This document shows positions 39,368 to 48,331 of a DNA stretch of 64,000 nucleotides, piece after piece. The notes beneath the pieces are model-generated. The model was not told the origin of the DNA, did not search any database, and saw only the letters and a program-made list of their open reading frames with translations. Origin of the DNA: Streptomyces sp. P9-A4 (GTDB lineage: Bacteria; Actinomycetota; Actinomycetes; Streptomycetales; Streptomycetaceae). The first letter of the stretch is position 1. The number at the start of each line of letters is the position of its first letter. The translations under genes and the position numbers were made by a program. Location: positions 2,986,501 to 3,050,500 of the forward strand of contig NZ_JAZIFY010000001.1 in assembly GCF_036634195.1 (NCBI RefSeq), in the 5' to 3' direction.

Positions 39368-39401
39368 GACGTTCCCGAGGCTTCGACGTTCCCGAGGCTT
39401 C
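39368..39401. repeat. 17-bp tandem duplication near the narK breakpoint
   Basis: GACGTTCCCGAGGCTTC occurs twice in tandem (39368-39384, 39385-39401), preceded by CTTCCCTGACTTCCCTGAC. Short duplications of this kind often mark slipped repair at a deletion. Confidence 0.7.
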
Positions 39402-39454
39402 GCTTGCCCTTCCAGGCTGCGCGGCGGGACAGGGGGTCCGTGAGTGCCGATGGT

Positions 39455-39490
39455 CGCCGGACGGGCGGGCGTCTGGTCGCCCGTCCGGCG
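39455..39490 (-). terminator. Terminator of the nirBD gene
   Basis: CGCCGGACGGGCG (39455-39467) and CGCCCGTCCGGCG (39478-39490): 13-bp perfect stem with a 10-base loop, 14 bases past the nirBD stop. Confidence 0.8.
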
Positions 39491-39503
39491 GACCTGGGGC
39501 CTG

Positions 39504-42344
39504 TCAGCGACGGGTCGGAGGGACGGGCAGGACCGGCAGTGAGATCGCCGGGTCGTCGAGGCAGGCGCCGGTCCTCAGGTCGAACTCCTGCTTGTGCAGG
39601 GGGGACGCCACCACCGGCACCCCGTCCCGGCTGCCCATGATCCCGTTCGCGATGACGTCGGCGCCCGTGAACGGGTCCCGGTTGCCCACCGCGTACACCT
39701 CGCCGTCGCCGTCCCGGAACAGCGCCGCCTCGGTGCCGTCCGCGAGCACCGCGGCCCGGCCCCGGCCCGGCTCCAGGAACTCCACCCCGGCCACGTGCGG
39801 CTCGAAGCGGGCCAGCGCCGCCGGGTCGTCGAGGACGGCCTGCCACTCGTCGCGGTAGGCGGCGACGTGCCGGTCCATCTGCGCTTCCAGCTCCGCGCAG
39901 ATCCCGAGCGAGTCCTCGATCAGCACCTCCCTGAGGTGCGCGGTGCCGCCGCCGATCCGCTCCAGCCACGCCGAGGTCCGCTCGAGCCGCTCGCCGGTCC
40001 GTACGTAGTACATGAGGAAGCGGTCGATCAGCGCGAACAGCCCGGCGGCCGAAAGGTCCGAGGCGAGCAGGTCGGCGTGGCGGGGGCTGGTGCCGCCGTT
40101 GCCGCAGACGTACAGGTTCCAGCCGCCGGCGGTCGCGATCACCCCGATGTCCTTGCCGCGGGCCTCCGCGCACTCGCGCAGACAGCCCGAGACCCCGCCC
40201 TTGATCTTGTGCGGGGCGCGCAGGCCCCGGTAGCGGAGCTCCAGGTCGATCGCGAGCTGCACGGAGTCGCCCTGCCCGAAGCGGCAGAACCGGGACCCGA
40301 CACAGGACTTGACCGTGCGGAGCGACTTCCCGTACGCCTGCCCGGACTCGAAACCGACCGCGATCAGCTTCCGCCAGATGGCGGGGAGTTCCTCCTTCCG
40401 GGCGCCGAACAGGTCGATCCGCTGACCTCCGGTGATCTTGCTGTAGAGGCCGTGGTCGCGGGCCACCTCACCGATGGCGATCAGCTGCTCCGCGGTGATC
40501 TCGCCGCCCGGGACGCGGGGCACGACGGAGTACGTGCCGTCCTTCTGGAGGTTGGCGAGGAAGAGGTCGTTGGAGTCCTGGAGGGCGGCCTGCTCACCGT
40601 CGAGGACGTGCCGGAGGCCGAGTTCGGGGGCGAGGGTGCCGAGGACGTTGGCGACGACGGGCTTGCAGACGGTGCAGCCGGAGCCGGCATGCGTGGAGGC
40701 GTCCGCTGAAGCCTGCGCGGAGGCGTCCGTGCCGGTGCCCGCGGGCGCGCTCGCGGGGCCGGAGCCGTACCGCTCCATCAATTCGGTGAAGGACCGGATG
40801 TGCTCGCTCTTCACGAGGGCGTAGATCTCCGGGCGGGACAGCTCGGGGAAGTGCTCGCACAGGCCCTTCCGCCGCTCCACCCCCGCCGCGTCGAGGACGG
40901 CCCGGAGCGTGTTCACACAGCCGCCGCAGCCCGTGCCCGCCTTGGTGCAGCGCTTGATCCCGCCGACATCGGTCAGTCCGTGCTCGGCGATGGCCGCGGA
41001 CACCGCGCCCTTGGTCACGTTGTGGCAGGAGCAGACGACGGCGTCGTCGGGGAGCGCGTCCGCGCCGGGCGGCTGCGCCCCGGCCGCTCCGGCCGGGAGC
41101 AGGAACGCCTCGGGCGGCGCGGGGAGGCGGCGCCCCGCGTGCGGCTTGAGGGAGCCGTACGCCTCGGCGTCGCCGACCAGGATGCCGCCGAGCAGCTGCC
41201 CCTCCGGGCCGAGCAGCAGCTTCTTGTAGACGCCCTCGCGCCCGTCGGAGAACACGATCTGGGTGGCCCGGGGACCGCCGTCCCGGCCGTCCGCGAACGG
41301 GTCCCCGAAGGAGGCCACGTCCGCGCCGAGCAGCTTCAGCTTCGTGGAGGTGTCGGCGCCGGTGAACACCGTCGCGCCCGAGCCCGCGAGCTGGTCCGCG
41401 ACCGCTTCCGCCATCTGGTAGCCGGGGGCGACGAGCCCGTACACCCGCCCGTCGGAGGTCTGCGCGCACTCCCCTACGGCGTACACGTAGGGGTCGGACG
41501 TACGGCAGCGTTCGTCCACCGCCACTCCCCCGCGGTCCCCCACCGCGAGCCCCGCCTCGCGGGCCAGCCGGTCGCGCGGCCGTACCCCGGCGGAGAAGAC
41601 CACCACGTCGGCGGCGAGCCGCTCGCCGTTCGACAGCTTGAGGTGGCGCGCCCGCCCCTCGCCGTCCGTCTCGACCTCGGCGGCGCCGACCCCGGTGTGC
41701 ACGGCCACGCCCATCGACTCGATGGTGGCGCGCAGGGCCGCCGCGCCGCCGTCGTCGACCTGGAGCGGCATCAGCCGGGGCGCGAACTCGACGACGTGGG
41801 TGGCGAGTCCGAGGGTACGCAGCGCCCCGGCCGCCTCCAGGCCCAGGAGGCCGCCGCCGATGACGACACCCGTACGGGCCTGCTCGGCGTACGCGGTGAG
41901 GGCGTCGACGTCGTAGAGCGTGCGGTACGTGAAGCAGCCGGGCGCGTCGGCGCCGGGGATCGGCGGCACGAAGGGGTACGAGCCGGCCGCCAGGACCAGG
42001 GCGTCGTACGCGACGACCGCGCCGGAGGTGGTGGTGACCGTGCGGGCGGCCGTGTCGATGTGCTCGGCGGGGTCCCCGAGCCGCAGGTCGATGCCGTGGC
42101 CGGTGAGGAACTCCGGCGTGGAGAGACCGAGTTGGTTGGGGTCGGTGCCGGTGAAGACGGAGGACAGGTGCACCCGGTCGTAGGCGGGCACATCCTCCTC
42201 GGCGAGGACCGTGACCCGCCAGCCGGGGCCGTCGGGGACGGCCGGGTCGGCGAGCGCCCCGCGCTCGGCGAGGGCCTCAAGGAGCCGGTGGCCGACCATG
42301 CCGTGGCCGATGAGGACGAGGGTCTGTGTCCGCTGGGCGGCCAT
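39504..42344 (-). CDS. nirB: Assimilatory nitrite reductase, NirB-NirD fusion
   Basis: 946 residues from ATG 42344. The NirB part has the FAD motif GHGMVGHRLLEAL, the pyridine-nucleotide domain GGGLLGLEAAGALRTLG, the BFD-like [2Fe-2S] site CSCHN...GCGGCVNTL, and the siroheme/4Fe-4S ligands TVKSCVGSRFCRFG and GGVSGCLRECAEARGKD. From about residue 854 the sequence is NirD (Rieske-like without cysteine ligands): VEFLEPGRGRAAVLADG, GNRDPFTGADV, PVVASPLHKQEF. Normally NirB and NirD are separate. Here the NirB tail and the first 15-20 residues of NirD are missing and the frames are joined. It reduces nitrite to ammonia with NAD(P)H. Siroheme could come from the divergent chelatase. Confidence 0.92.
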   Translation of the reverse strand: MAAQRTQTLVLIGHGMVGHRLLEALAERGALADPAVPDGPGWRVTVLAEEDVPAYDRVHLSSVFTGTDPNQLGLSTPEFLTGHGIDLRLGDPAEHIDTAARTVTTTSGAVVAYDALVLAAGSYPFVPPIPGADAPGCFTYRTLYDVDALTAYAEQARTGVVIGGGLLGLEAAGALRTLGLATHVVEFAPRLMPLQVDDGGAAALRATIESMGVAVHTGVGAAEVETDGEGRARHLKLSNGERLAADVVVFSAGVRPRDRLAREAGLAVGDRGGVAVDERCRTSDPYVYAVGECAQTSDGRVYGLVAPGYQMAEAVADQLAGSGATVFTGADTSTKLKLLGADVASFGDPFADGRDGGPRATQIVFSDGREGVYKKLLLGPEGQLLGGILVGDAEAYGSLKPHAGRRLPAPPEAFLLPAGAAGAQPPGADALPDDAVVCSCHNVTKGAVSAAIAEHGLTDVGGIKRCTKAGTGCGGCVNTLRAVLDAAGVERRKGLCEHFPELSRPEIYALVKSEHIRSFTELMERYGSGPASAPAGTGTDASAQASADASTHAGSGCTVCKPVVANVLGTLAPELGLRHVLDGEQAALQDSNDLFLANLQKDGTYSVVPRVPGGEITAEQLIAIGEVARDHGLYSKITGGQRIDLFGARKEELPAIWRKLIAVGFESGQAYGKSLRTVKSCVGSRFCRFGQGDSVQLAIDLELRYRGLRAPHKIKGGVSGCLRECAEARGKDIGVIATAGGWNLYVCGNGGTSPRHADLLASDLSAAGLFALIDRFLMYYVRTGERLERTSAWLERIGGGTAHLREVLIEDSLGICAELEAQMDRHVAAYRDEWQAVLDDPAALARFEPHVAGVEFLEPGRGRAAVLADGTEAALFRDGDGEVYAVGNRDPFTGADVIANGIMGSRDGVPVVASPLHKQEFDLRTGACLDDPAISLPVLPVPPTRR

Positions 42345-42368
42345 GGCGGTCTCCGTGGGGGTCGCGTA

Positions 42369-42451
42369 CGTACGGGTTCCCCGTACCGGTTCTCCCGTAC
42401 CGGTTCTCCCGTACCGGTTCTCCCGTACGGGTTCTCCCGTACGGGTTCTCC
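42369..42451. repeat. Six tandem 14-bp hairpin-forming repeats in the nirB leader
   Basis: Units of CGTACCGGTTCTCC or CGTACGGGTTCTCC (first copy 13 bp) run head to tail from 42369 to 42451, ending 25 bases from the nirB ATG. Neighbouring copies form hairpins such as GTACGGG-TTCT-CCCGTAC. On the coding strand each unit shows GGGAGAACC, so the array offers several Shine-Dalgarno-like sites. Confidence 0.85.
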
Positions 42452-42582
42452 TCCGACCGTAGGGGGGTGGGACGGGCGTGTCGGGGCCGTGAAGGGCCCG
42501 AGGATCAGGGTCTTGTGGCCCTGCCGCCGGGGCCGAACGGCGCGGGTACGGGAGCGCGGCGCGGGCTTAGCGTGAACGGGCG

Positions 42583-42617
42583 GGGCCGCGCCGACGAACG
42601 ACACCGCGGCGCGGCCC
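42583..42617. terminator. Strong hairpin between nirB and the chelatase gene
   Basis: GGGCCGCGCCG (42583-42593) and CGGCGCGGCCC (42607-42617), 11-bp stem, 13-base loop. The 417-bp divergent region otherwise holds the repeat array at 42369-42451 and the expected promoters. The hairpin may be an attenuator of the chelatase mRNA. Confidence 0.5.
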
Positions 42618-42761
42618 TTCGGGACTTACGAGGTGACCGGAGCGCGGCCCAGCGGGGCGTGGGGCGTGTCCGGGCGGCGGCCCCCCGGCGCGCACGGCGC
42701 GATCAGGTGACGGGCTCCGGGGCGTACAGCCAGGAGTCGCCGGGACCGGATGGAGGCAGGG

Positions 42762-43529
42762 ATGACGCGGGATCTGGTCCTCGCCGTGCACGGCAGCGCC
42801 GTGCCCGAGGCGGGCGAGGCGGTGGCCCGGCTCGCGGACCACGTCCGCCGGCTGACGGGCGCGCCGGTCGCCGTCGGCCATCTCGACCACCGGACGCCCT
42901 CGCTGCCGTACGTCCTCGCCGACCGGCCCGGCGCCGTCGTCGTCCCGCTGCTCCTCGGCGACGGCTACCACCGGACCGTCGACATCCCGGCCGTCGCCCG
43001 CCGCTTCGACTGCGCCGTCACACGCGGGCTGAGCGGCGAGCACGCGGTGGCCCTCGCCCTGTACGGCCGGCTGCGGGCGGCCGAGCGCACGGCGGGCGGC
43101 CCGGCGGACGCGGTCGTGGTCGCGGGCGCGGGCTCCTCCCGGCCCGGCGGCGACGACGGCACCCTCACGGCGGCCCGGCAACTGCGGCTTCTGCTGCCGG
43201 TGCCCGTGACCGTCGCGTACTGCTCGGCGAGCACCCCGGCCCCGGCCGAGGCGGTCGCCCGACTGCACGCGGACGGCTTCCGGCGGGTCGCGGTCGCCGC
43301 CCACCTCCTGGCCCCGGGCCGCTTCACCCGCGCGCTCGCGACGGTCCCGGGCACCTGGACGGTGGCGGCCCCGCTCGCGGACCACGCGCGCGTGGCGGGA
43401 CTTGTGGCGGCGAGGTACGCGGGGACGGTGGCGGAGGCGGGGGCTTCCGCGAGCGGGCGTACGGCGTCGGGAGTACGGGCCCCGGGCACGGAGGTACGCG
43501 CCTCCACGGCGGAGGCACGGGCCGCCTGA
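42762..43529 (+). CDS. CbiX/SirB-type sirohydrochlorin chelatase
   Basis: 255 residues from ATG 42762 with GGAGG five bases upstream. Two-domain CbiX-like protein: LVLAVHGSAVPEAG (metal-site histidine), VVVPLLLGDGYHRTVDIP in the first half, and RVAVAAHLLAPGRFTRALAT in the second. These enzymes put Fe2+ or Co2+ into sirohydrochlorin. Placement divergent to nirBD, which needs siroheme, favours iron. A disordered Ala/Ser/Thr tail follows residue about 225. Confidence 0.88.
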   Translation: MTRDLVLAVHGSAVPEAGEAVARLADHVRRLTGAPVAVGHLDHRTPSLPYVLADRPGAVVVPLLLGDGYHRTVDIPAVARRFDCAVTRGLSGEHAVALALYGRLRAAERTAGGPADAVVVAGAGSSRPGGDDGTLTAARQLRLLLPVPVTVAYCSASTPAPAEAVARLHADGFRRVAVAAHLLAPGRFTRALATVPGTWTVAAPLADHARVAGLVAARYAGTVAEAGASASGRTASGVRAPGTEVRASTAEARAA

Positions 43530-43633
43530 GGTCCGTACGGTGCGGGTCGCCTGAGGTCCGTACAACGCCGGGCGCGGTCGCGCAGCGCGTGGCACAGGCG
43601 CGGGAGGCCCTTCCGCTCTGCTGTGCTGGGGTC

Positions 43634-44842
43634 ATGACACAACCGTTCCTCCCCCTCACCGCACGCTCCCGCGAGGAGTCGCACCGGGCGTCCACGCCCC
43701 TGGAACTCTTCTTCGACCTGTGTTTCGTCGTCGCCGTCGCCCAGGCCGGCGCCGAACTCGTGCACGCGGTCGCCGAGGGCCACGCCGGAGAGGGGATCAT
43801 CAACTACGCGATGATCTTCTTCGCGATCTGGTGGGCGTGGATGAACTTCACCTGGTTCGCCTCGGCCTACGACAACGACGACGTCCTGTACCGCGTCATC
43901 ACCCTCCTCCAGATCACCGGTGTGCTCGTCCTCGCCGCCGGAGTCTCGCGGGCCTTCGAGGAGCACGACTTCCTCGTCGTCTACCTCGGCTACGTCGTGA
44001 TGCGGCTCGCGCTCGCCTCGCAGTGGCTGCGCGCCGCGCACCACGCCACCGACCCCGTCGAGCGGACGATGTGCCGGCGGTACGCGGGCGGCGTCCTCAC
44101 CGTGCAGGTCGGCTGGCTCGCCCTCCTCCTCGCGCCGGAACCCGCCCGTCCGTGGGTCTTCCTGGTCATGGCGCTGGCCGAGATGGCCGTACCGCTGTAC
44201 GCGGAGAAGGACGCGCCCAGCACCTGGCACCCGCGCCACATCGCCGAGCGGTACGGCCTGTTCACCATCATCGTGCTGGGCGAGACCGTCGCCGCGGCGA
44301 CGGTCGCCGTGAAGACCGGCATCGCCGAGAACGACGCCCTCGGCGAGGTCCTGCCGATCGCCGCCGGCGGTCTGCTGCTCGTGTTCTCGGCCTGGTGGAT
44401 CTACTTCGTCGTCCCCGCCCACGACCGGCTGACCTCCAGCCGCCAGGGCTTCCTGTGGGGCTACGGCCACTACGTGATCTTCGCGTCGGCCGCCGCGGTG
44501 GGCGCGGGCCTGGAGATCGCCGTCGAACAGGCCGTGGGCAAGGCGCACATCTCCGCCCTCGCCGCCGCGTCGGCGGTGACGATCCCGTCGGCCGTGTTCC
44601 TGATGTCGGTGTGGCTGCTCCACGCGCGCTACTTCAAGGTCGGCCTGACCCAGCAGCTCGTGCTGCCCGTCTCGGCGCTCGCGATCCTGCTGTGCTCCTT
44701 CGCGGGCCGCTGGGCGGTCCTGGCGGCCGGGCTGGTCGCGGCGGCGACGGTGGCGATCGGGGTGACCCTGACGGCGGGGAACCCGGCGACGCGTGGGGGC
44801 GGCGGGGGTACGGGTTCCCTCCGGGGCGCCGAACGCTCCTGA
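43634..44842 (+). CDS. LtrA-type (low temperature requirement A) membrane protein
   Basis: 402 residues from ATG 43634. Begins with the family hallmark REESHRASTPLELFFDLCFV. About 11-12 hydrophobic segments follow, with WWAWMNFTWFASAYDNDD and HIAERYGLFTIIVLGETVAA, both typical of LtrA. Function is poorly known; the name comes from a Listeria cold-growth mutant. It is a single gene between the chelatase and SARP genes. The start is well placed by the conserved opening. Confidence 0.92.
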   Translation: MTQPFLPLTARSREESHRASTPLELFFDLCFVVAVAQAGAELVHAVAEGHAGEGIINYAMIFFAIWWAWMNFTWFASAYDNDDVLYRVITLLQITGVLVLAAGVSRAFEEHDFLVVYLGYVVMRLALASQWLRAAHHATDPVERTMCRRYAGGVLTVQVGWLALLLAPEPARPWVFLVMALAEMAVPLYAEKDAPSTWHPRHIAERYGLFTIIVLGETVAAATVAVKTGIAENDALGEVLPIAAGGLLLVFSAWWIYFVVPAHDRLTSSRQGFLWGYGHYVIFASAAAVGAGLEIAVEQAVGKAHISALAAASAVTIPSAVFLMSVWLLHARYFKVGLTQQLVLPVSALAILLCSFAGRWAVLAAGLVAAATVAIGVTLTAGNPATRGGGGGTGSLRGAERS

Positions 44843-44872
44843 ACCGCCGCGCCCTGCGCGACAATCCGGCCC

Positions 44873-47587
44873 ATGGTCTTCCGTGTCCTCGGCCCGCTCT
44901 CCGTCTCCGGCGCCGACGCCGACGCCGCCCCGATACCCGTCGCCGGCGGCCCCAAGGTGCGGGCGCTGCTCGCGCTGCTGCTGCTCGACGCGGGCCGGAC
45001 GGTCTCCGTGGAGCGGCTCGTCGACGGCCTGTACGGGGAGACTCCGCCCGCCGGGGCCGGGGGCGCCCTCCAGGCCCAGGTCTCCCGGCTGCGCCGGGTG
45101 CTGCCGCCGGACGCGACGGTCGAGTTCTCCCCCGCCGGATACCGGCTGCGCCTCGCGGACGCGGAGGAGGCCGTCGACGCGCTCCGGTTCGAGCGGCTGG
45201 TACGGGAGGGGGCGCGGGTGCGGGCGGCGGGGGACCCCGTACGCGCGCGCGTGCTGCTGCGGCAGGCGCTCGGGCTGTGGCGGGGACCGGCGCTCGCGGA
45301 CGTACGGGACGCGCCTTTCGCGGCGGGTGCGGCGGCGCGGCTGGAGGGGCTGCGCCTGAACGCGGTCGAGGAGTGCGCGGCGGCGGAGCTGGCGGTCGGC
45401 GGTGACCTGACCGCACTCGCCGGGGAGTTGGACGGGGCGGCCCGGGAGCATCCGTTGCGGGAGCGGCTGCGGGGGCTCCAGATGCGGGCGCTGGCCGCGT
45501 CGGGGCGGCAGGCGGAGGCGCTGGCGGTGTACGAGGAGGTACGGGCGGCGCTGGCCGGGGAGTTGGGGGCGGATCCGTCGCCGGAGTTGTCCGCCGTGCA
45601 CCTGGAGGTGCTGCGGGGCGGGGGTCCGAAGGGCGGCGGGACGACCCCGGAGCGAACGGTTCCGCCCCTGCCGGCACCGCTGACCGACTTCGTCGGCCGG
45701 GAACGGGAACGGGAGCGGCTGACCACGCTGGTGACGGCCGCGCGGCTGGTGACCCTGGTGGGGCCGGGCGGCGCGGGCAAGACACGACTGGCACTGGAGG
45801 TGGGCGCAAAACTCCCGGGCGAGGTCAGGTTCGTGGACTTGGCGGCGGTTGCGGGGGCGGGGGCAGGCACGAGGCCGGGGCAGGCGTCGGGATTCGGGCC
45901 CGGGGCAGCCGCACGGCCGGACACCGGAGCCGGGGCGGCCGGGCCGGGTCCGAGCACCAGGTCCGGAACGAACCCTGGGCCCGGTGCAGGGCCGGCGGAC
46001 GTGTGGGTGGGTGCCGACGGAGGGGCTTCGGGAGAGGGGGACGGGTTCGGGGACGTGTCCGCCGCGTTCGCCGCCGCGCTCGGGCTGCGCGGTACTGCCC
46101 GGCTGGAGACGGCGCTGGCCGGGCGGCCCGTGCTGCTCATCGTGGACAACTGCGAGCACGTCGTCGCCGAGACGGCCGTCCTCGTACGGCGCCTGCTCGC
46201 CGCCTGCCCCGCGCTCCGGGTCCTCACGACGAGCCGGGAGGCGCTCGGGATCACCGGCGAATCGCTGCTGCCGCTGGGGGCGCTCGCCCCGGAGGCGGCG
46301 CGGGAGCTGTTCGTCCGCCGGGCGGCGGCCGTACGGCCCGGTTTCACCGGGCACGCGCGCGTGGCGGAGCTCTGCGCCGAGCTCGACGGGCTCCCGCTGG
46401 CCGTCGAGCTCGCGGCGGCCCGGCTGCGGTCGCTGTCCGTGGAGGAGCTCGCGGACGGCCTGGGCGAGCGCTTCGAGCTGCTGTCGCGCGGTGACCGCAC
46501 CGCGCCGGAACGGCACCGTACGCTCCGGGCGGTGGTCGACTGGAGCTGGTCGCTGCTCGAACCCGCCGAACGGGAACTGGCCGCACGGCTCTCGGTGTTC
46601 CGGGGCGGCGCCACGGCCGATGCGGTGGCCCGGGTGAGCGGGGCGGGGCGCGGGACGCTCGCCTCGCTCGTGGAGAAGTCGCTGGTGGAGGCGCGGGACG
46701 GCCGCTACCGGATGCTGGAGACGATCCGCGCGCACGCGGCGGAGCGGCTCCCGGAGGGAGACCCGGTGTTCGCCGCCCATCACGCGTACTACCGGGCGCT
46801 CGCGGAGGCGGCCGACCCGGAACTGCGCGGTCCCGCCCAGCTGGAGTGGCTGGCCCGGCTCGACGCCGAGGACGCGAACCTGCGGGCGGCGCTGCGCAGG
46901 GGCGCGCCGGAGGAGGGACTGCGGCTGGTGGCGGCGCTGACCCCGTACTGGTGGCTGCGCGGCCTCAGGGCCCAGGTCGCGGCGATGGCGGCGGACCTCC
47001 TGGACCGCGTGGCGCCGACGGCGGACGCGGGGACGGGGGGCGGCGCGGACCTCGGTGAGGAGTACGCGCTGTGCGTGCTCGCCGCCGGGGTGCGGGACGG
47101 TGTCCACGTCGAGCGCGCACGGGAGTTCCTCCGTGCCCGTACCTCCCCGCTCCGTCAGCCGTACACCGCGTTCCTCTGGTCGACCGCGATCGGCCCCCTG
47201 GACGGGATCCGGCTCGGGGACGACCCCTGGTCCCGCGCCCTGGGGCTCGTCGGCCGCGCCCACCTGACGACCGTGCCCGCCGAGGCCGAGGCGCTCCTCA
47301 CCGACGCCCTCGCCGGCTTCCGCGCGCTCGGTGAGCGCTGGGGGACGGCCACCGCCCTGGAGGGTCTCGCCGCACTCTCGGACCGTCCCCTGTCGCTCCT
47401 CGCGGAGGCCCTGGCGCTCTTCGAGTCGCTGGGCGTAGCCGAGGACGTCGTCGACCTGCTCCTCCGCCGAGCCGCCCTCCACGAAGCCGCGGGCGCCCCC
47501 GAATCGGCGACGTCCGACCGCACGCGCGCACGTGACACCGCCCACCGCGCGGGCCTCACCGACCCGACCGCCACACTGTCCCCGTGA
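44873..47587 (+). CDS. AfsR/SARP-family regulator with NB-ARC-type ATPase domain
   Basis: 904 residues from ATG 44873. Residues 1-95 are the OmpR-like DNA-binding domain (FRVLGPLSV, LQAQVSRLRRVL, SPAGYRLRL) and about 100-250 the bacterial activation (BTAD) domain (RFERLVREGARVRAAGDPVR, GRQAEALAVYEEVRAALAGE). The P-loop GPGGAGKTRLALEVG is near residue 297 and Walker B LLIVDNCEHV near 421. The C-terminal helical region lacks clear TPR motifs. Between P-loop and Walker B is a Gly/Ala/Pro-rich insertion of about 70 residues not seen in typical members. Such regulators control secondary metabolism; no biosynthetic cluster is adjacent. Its stop overlaps the kinase gene start. Confidence 0.88.
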   Translation: MVFRVLGPLSVSGADADAAPIPVAGGPKVRALLALLLLDAGRTVSVERLVDGLYGETPPAGAGGALQAQVSRLRRVLPPDATVEFSPAGYRLRLADAEEAVDALRFERLVREGARVRAAGDPVRARVLLRQALGLWRGPALADVRDAPFAAGAAARLEGLRLNAVEECAAAELAVGGDLTALAGELDGAAREHPLRERLRGLQMRALAASGRQAEALAVYEEVRAALAGELGADPSPELSAVHLEVLRGGGPKGGGTTPERTVPPLPAPLTDFVGRERERERLTTLVTAARLVTLVGPGGAGKTRLALEVGAKLPGEVRFVDLAAVAGAGAGTRPGQASGFGPGAAARPDTGAGAAGPGPSTRSGTNPGPGAGPADVWVGADGGASGEGDGFGDVSAAFAAALGLRGTARLETALAGRPVLLIVDNCEHVVAETAVLVRRLLAACPALRVLTTSREALGITGESLLPLGALAPEAARELFVRRAAAVRPGFTGHARVAELCAELDGLPLAVELAAARLRSLSVEELADGLGERFELLSRGDRTAPERHRTLRAVVDWSWSLLEPAERELAARLSVFRGGATADAVARVSGAGRGTLASLVEKSLVEARDGRYRMLETIRAHAAERLPEGDPVFAAHHAYYRALAEAADPELRGPAQLEWLARLDAEDANLRAALRRGAPEEGLRLVAALTPYWWLRGLRAQVAAMAADLLDRVAPTADAGTGGGADLGEEYALCVLAAGVRDGVHVERAREFLRARTSPLRQPYTAFLWSTAIGPLDGIRLGDDPWSRALGLVGRAHLTTVPAEAEALLTDALAGFRALGERWGTATALEGLAALSDRPLSLLAEALALFESLGVAEDVVDLLLRRAALHEAAGAPESATSDRTRARDTAHRAGLTDPTATLSP

Positions 47588-48180
47588 CCGCCACCGGCAA
47601 CGCCTTCGTCGTCGTCTCCGGGCTGCCCGCGAGCGGGAAGAGCACCATCGCCCACGGGCTCGCCACCCGGCTCGGCCTCCCCGTCCTCGACAAGGACGTG
47701 ATCCTGGAGTCGCTGTACGACTCCCTCGGCGTCGGCGACCACTCCTGGCGGCACCGGCTGAGCCGGGCCGCAAACGACGTCCTGTACGCCCTCGCCGCCG
47801 ACGCCGGGCGTGCCGTCCTCGTCAACTGGTGGCACCGCGACACCGCCCCCGACCGTCTCCGGGCACTCGGCGGAACCCTCGTCGAGGTGTTCTGCGCCTG
47901 CGACCCGGCACTGGTCACCGAGCGGTTCCGTACGCGCGAACGGCATCCCGGCCATCTCGACCACGAACTCGGTCCCCAGCAGCTCCGCGACCGCGTCGCC
48001 GCCTGGGCCGCCCGCCCCGGCCCTCTCGGGCTCGGCCCGGCCCGTACGCCCGGCGCACGCCCCCTCGTGGTCGACACGAACCGGCCCGTCGACGCCGCCA
48101 GCCTCGCCCGGCTCGCCCACGAGGTCCGTCTCGCCCTCCCCGCGCCGGGAGCCGGGCCGCGGCCCACCGTCCACGGCTGA
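47584..48180 (+). CDS. P-loop kinase-like protein (AAA/shikimate-kinase-like)
   Basis: 198 residues from GTG 47584, overlapping the SARP stop. Walker A VVSGLPASGKSTIAHGL near the N-terminus, PVLDKDVILESLYDSLG (substrate/metal aspartate), AVLVNWWHRDTAP and a lid-type RFRTRERHPGHLD. This resembles small kinases such as chloramphenicol-phosphotransferase-like or gluconate-kinase-like proteins; the substrate is unknown. Coupling to the SARP gene suggests co-expression. Confidence 0.82.
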   Translation: MTATGNAFVVVSGLPASGKSTIAHGLATRLGLPVLDKDVILESLYDSLGVGDHSWRHRLSRAANDVLYALAADAGRAVLVNWWHRDTAPDRLRALGGTLVEVFCACDPALVTERFRTRERHPGHLDHELGPQQLRDRVAAWAARPGPLGLGPARTPGARPLVVDTNRPVDAASLARLAHEVRLALPAPGAGPRPTVHG

Positions 48181-48331
48181 CGGACCCCCGGCTCACGGCC
48201 CGGCCGACGCCCGCCCGCCCGCGCCGTCAGACCCCGTCAGCCGGCCGTCAGCCCCTCGTCAGCGGTCCCCGCGAAGGTTCACCCGTGCCCCGGGGAGAGC
48301 CTGGGGAGACGGACCACCCGAGGAGACCGCC

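Noticed and set aside
42369..42451. GlnR boxes in the nirB leader repeats
   Set aside because: GTAC and GAAC recur, but with 8 and 6 base spacing instead of the 11-base period of GlnR sites.
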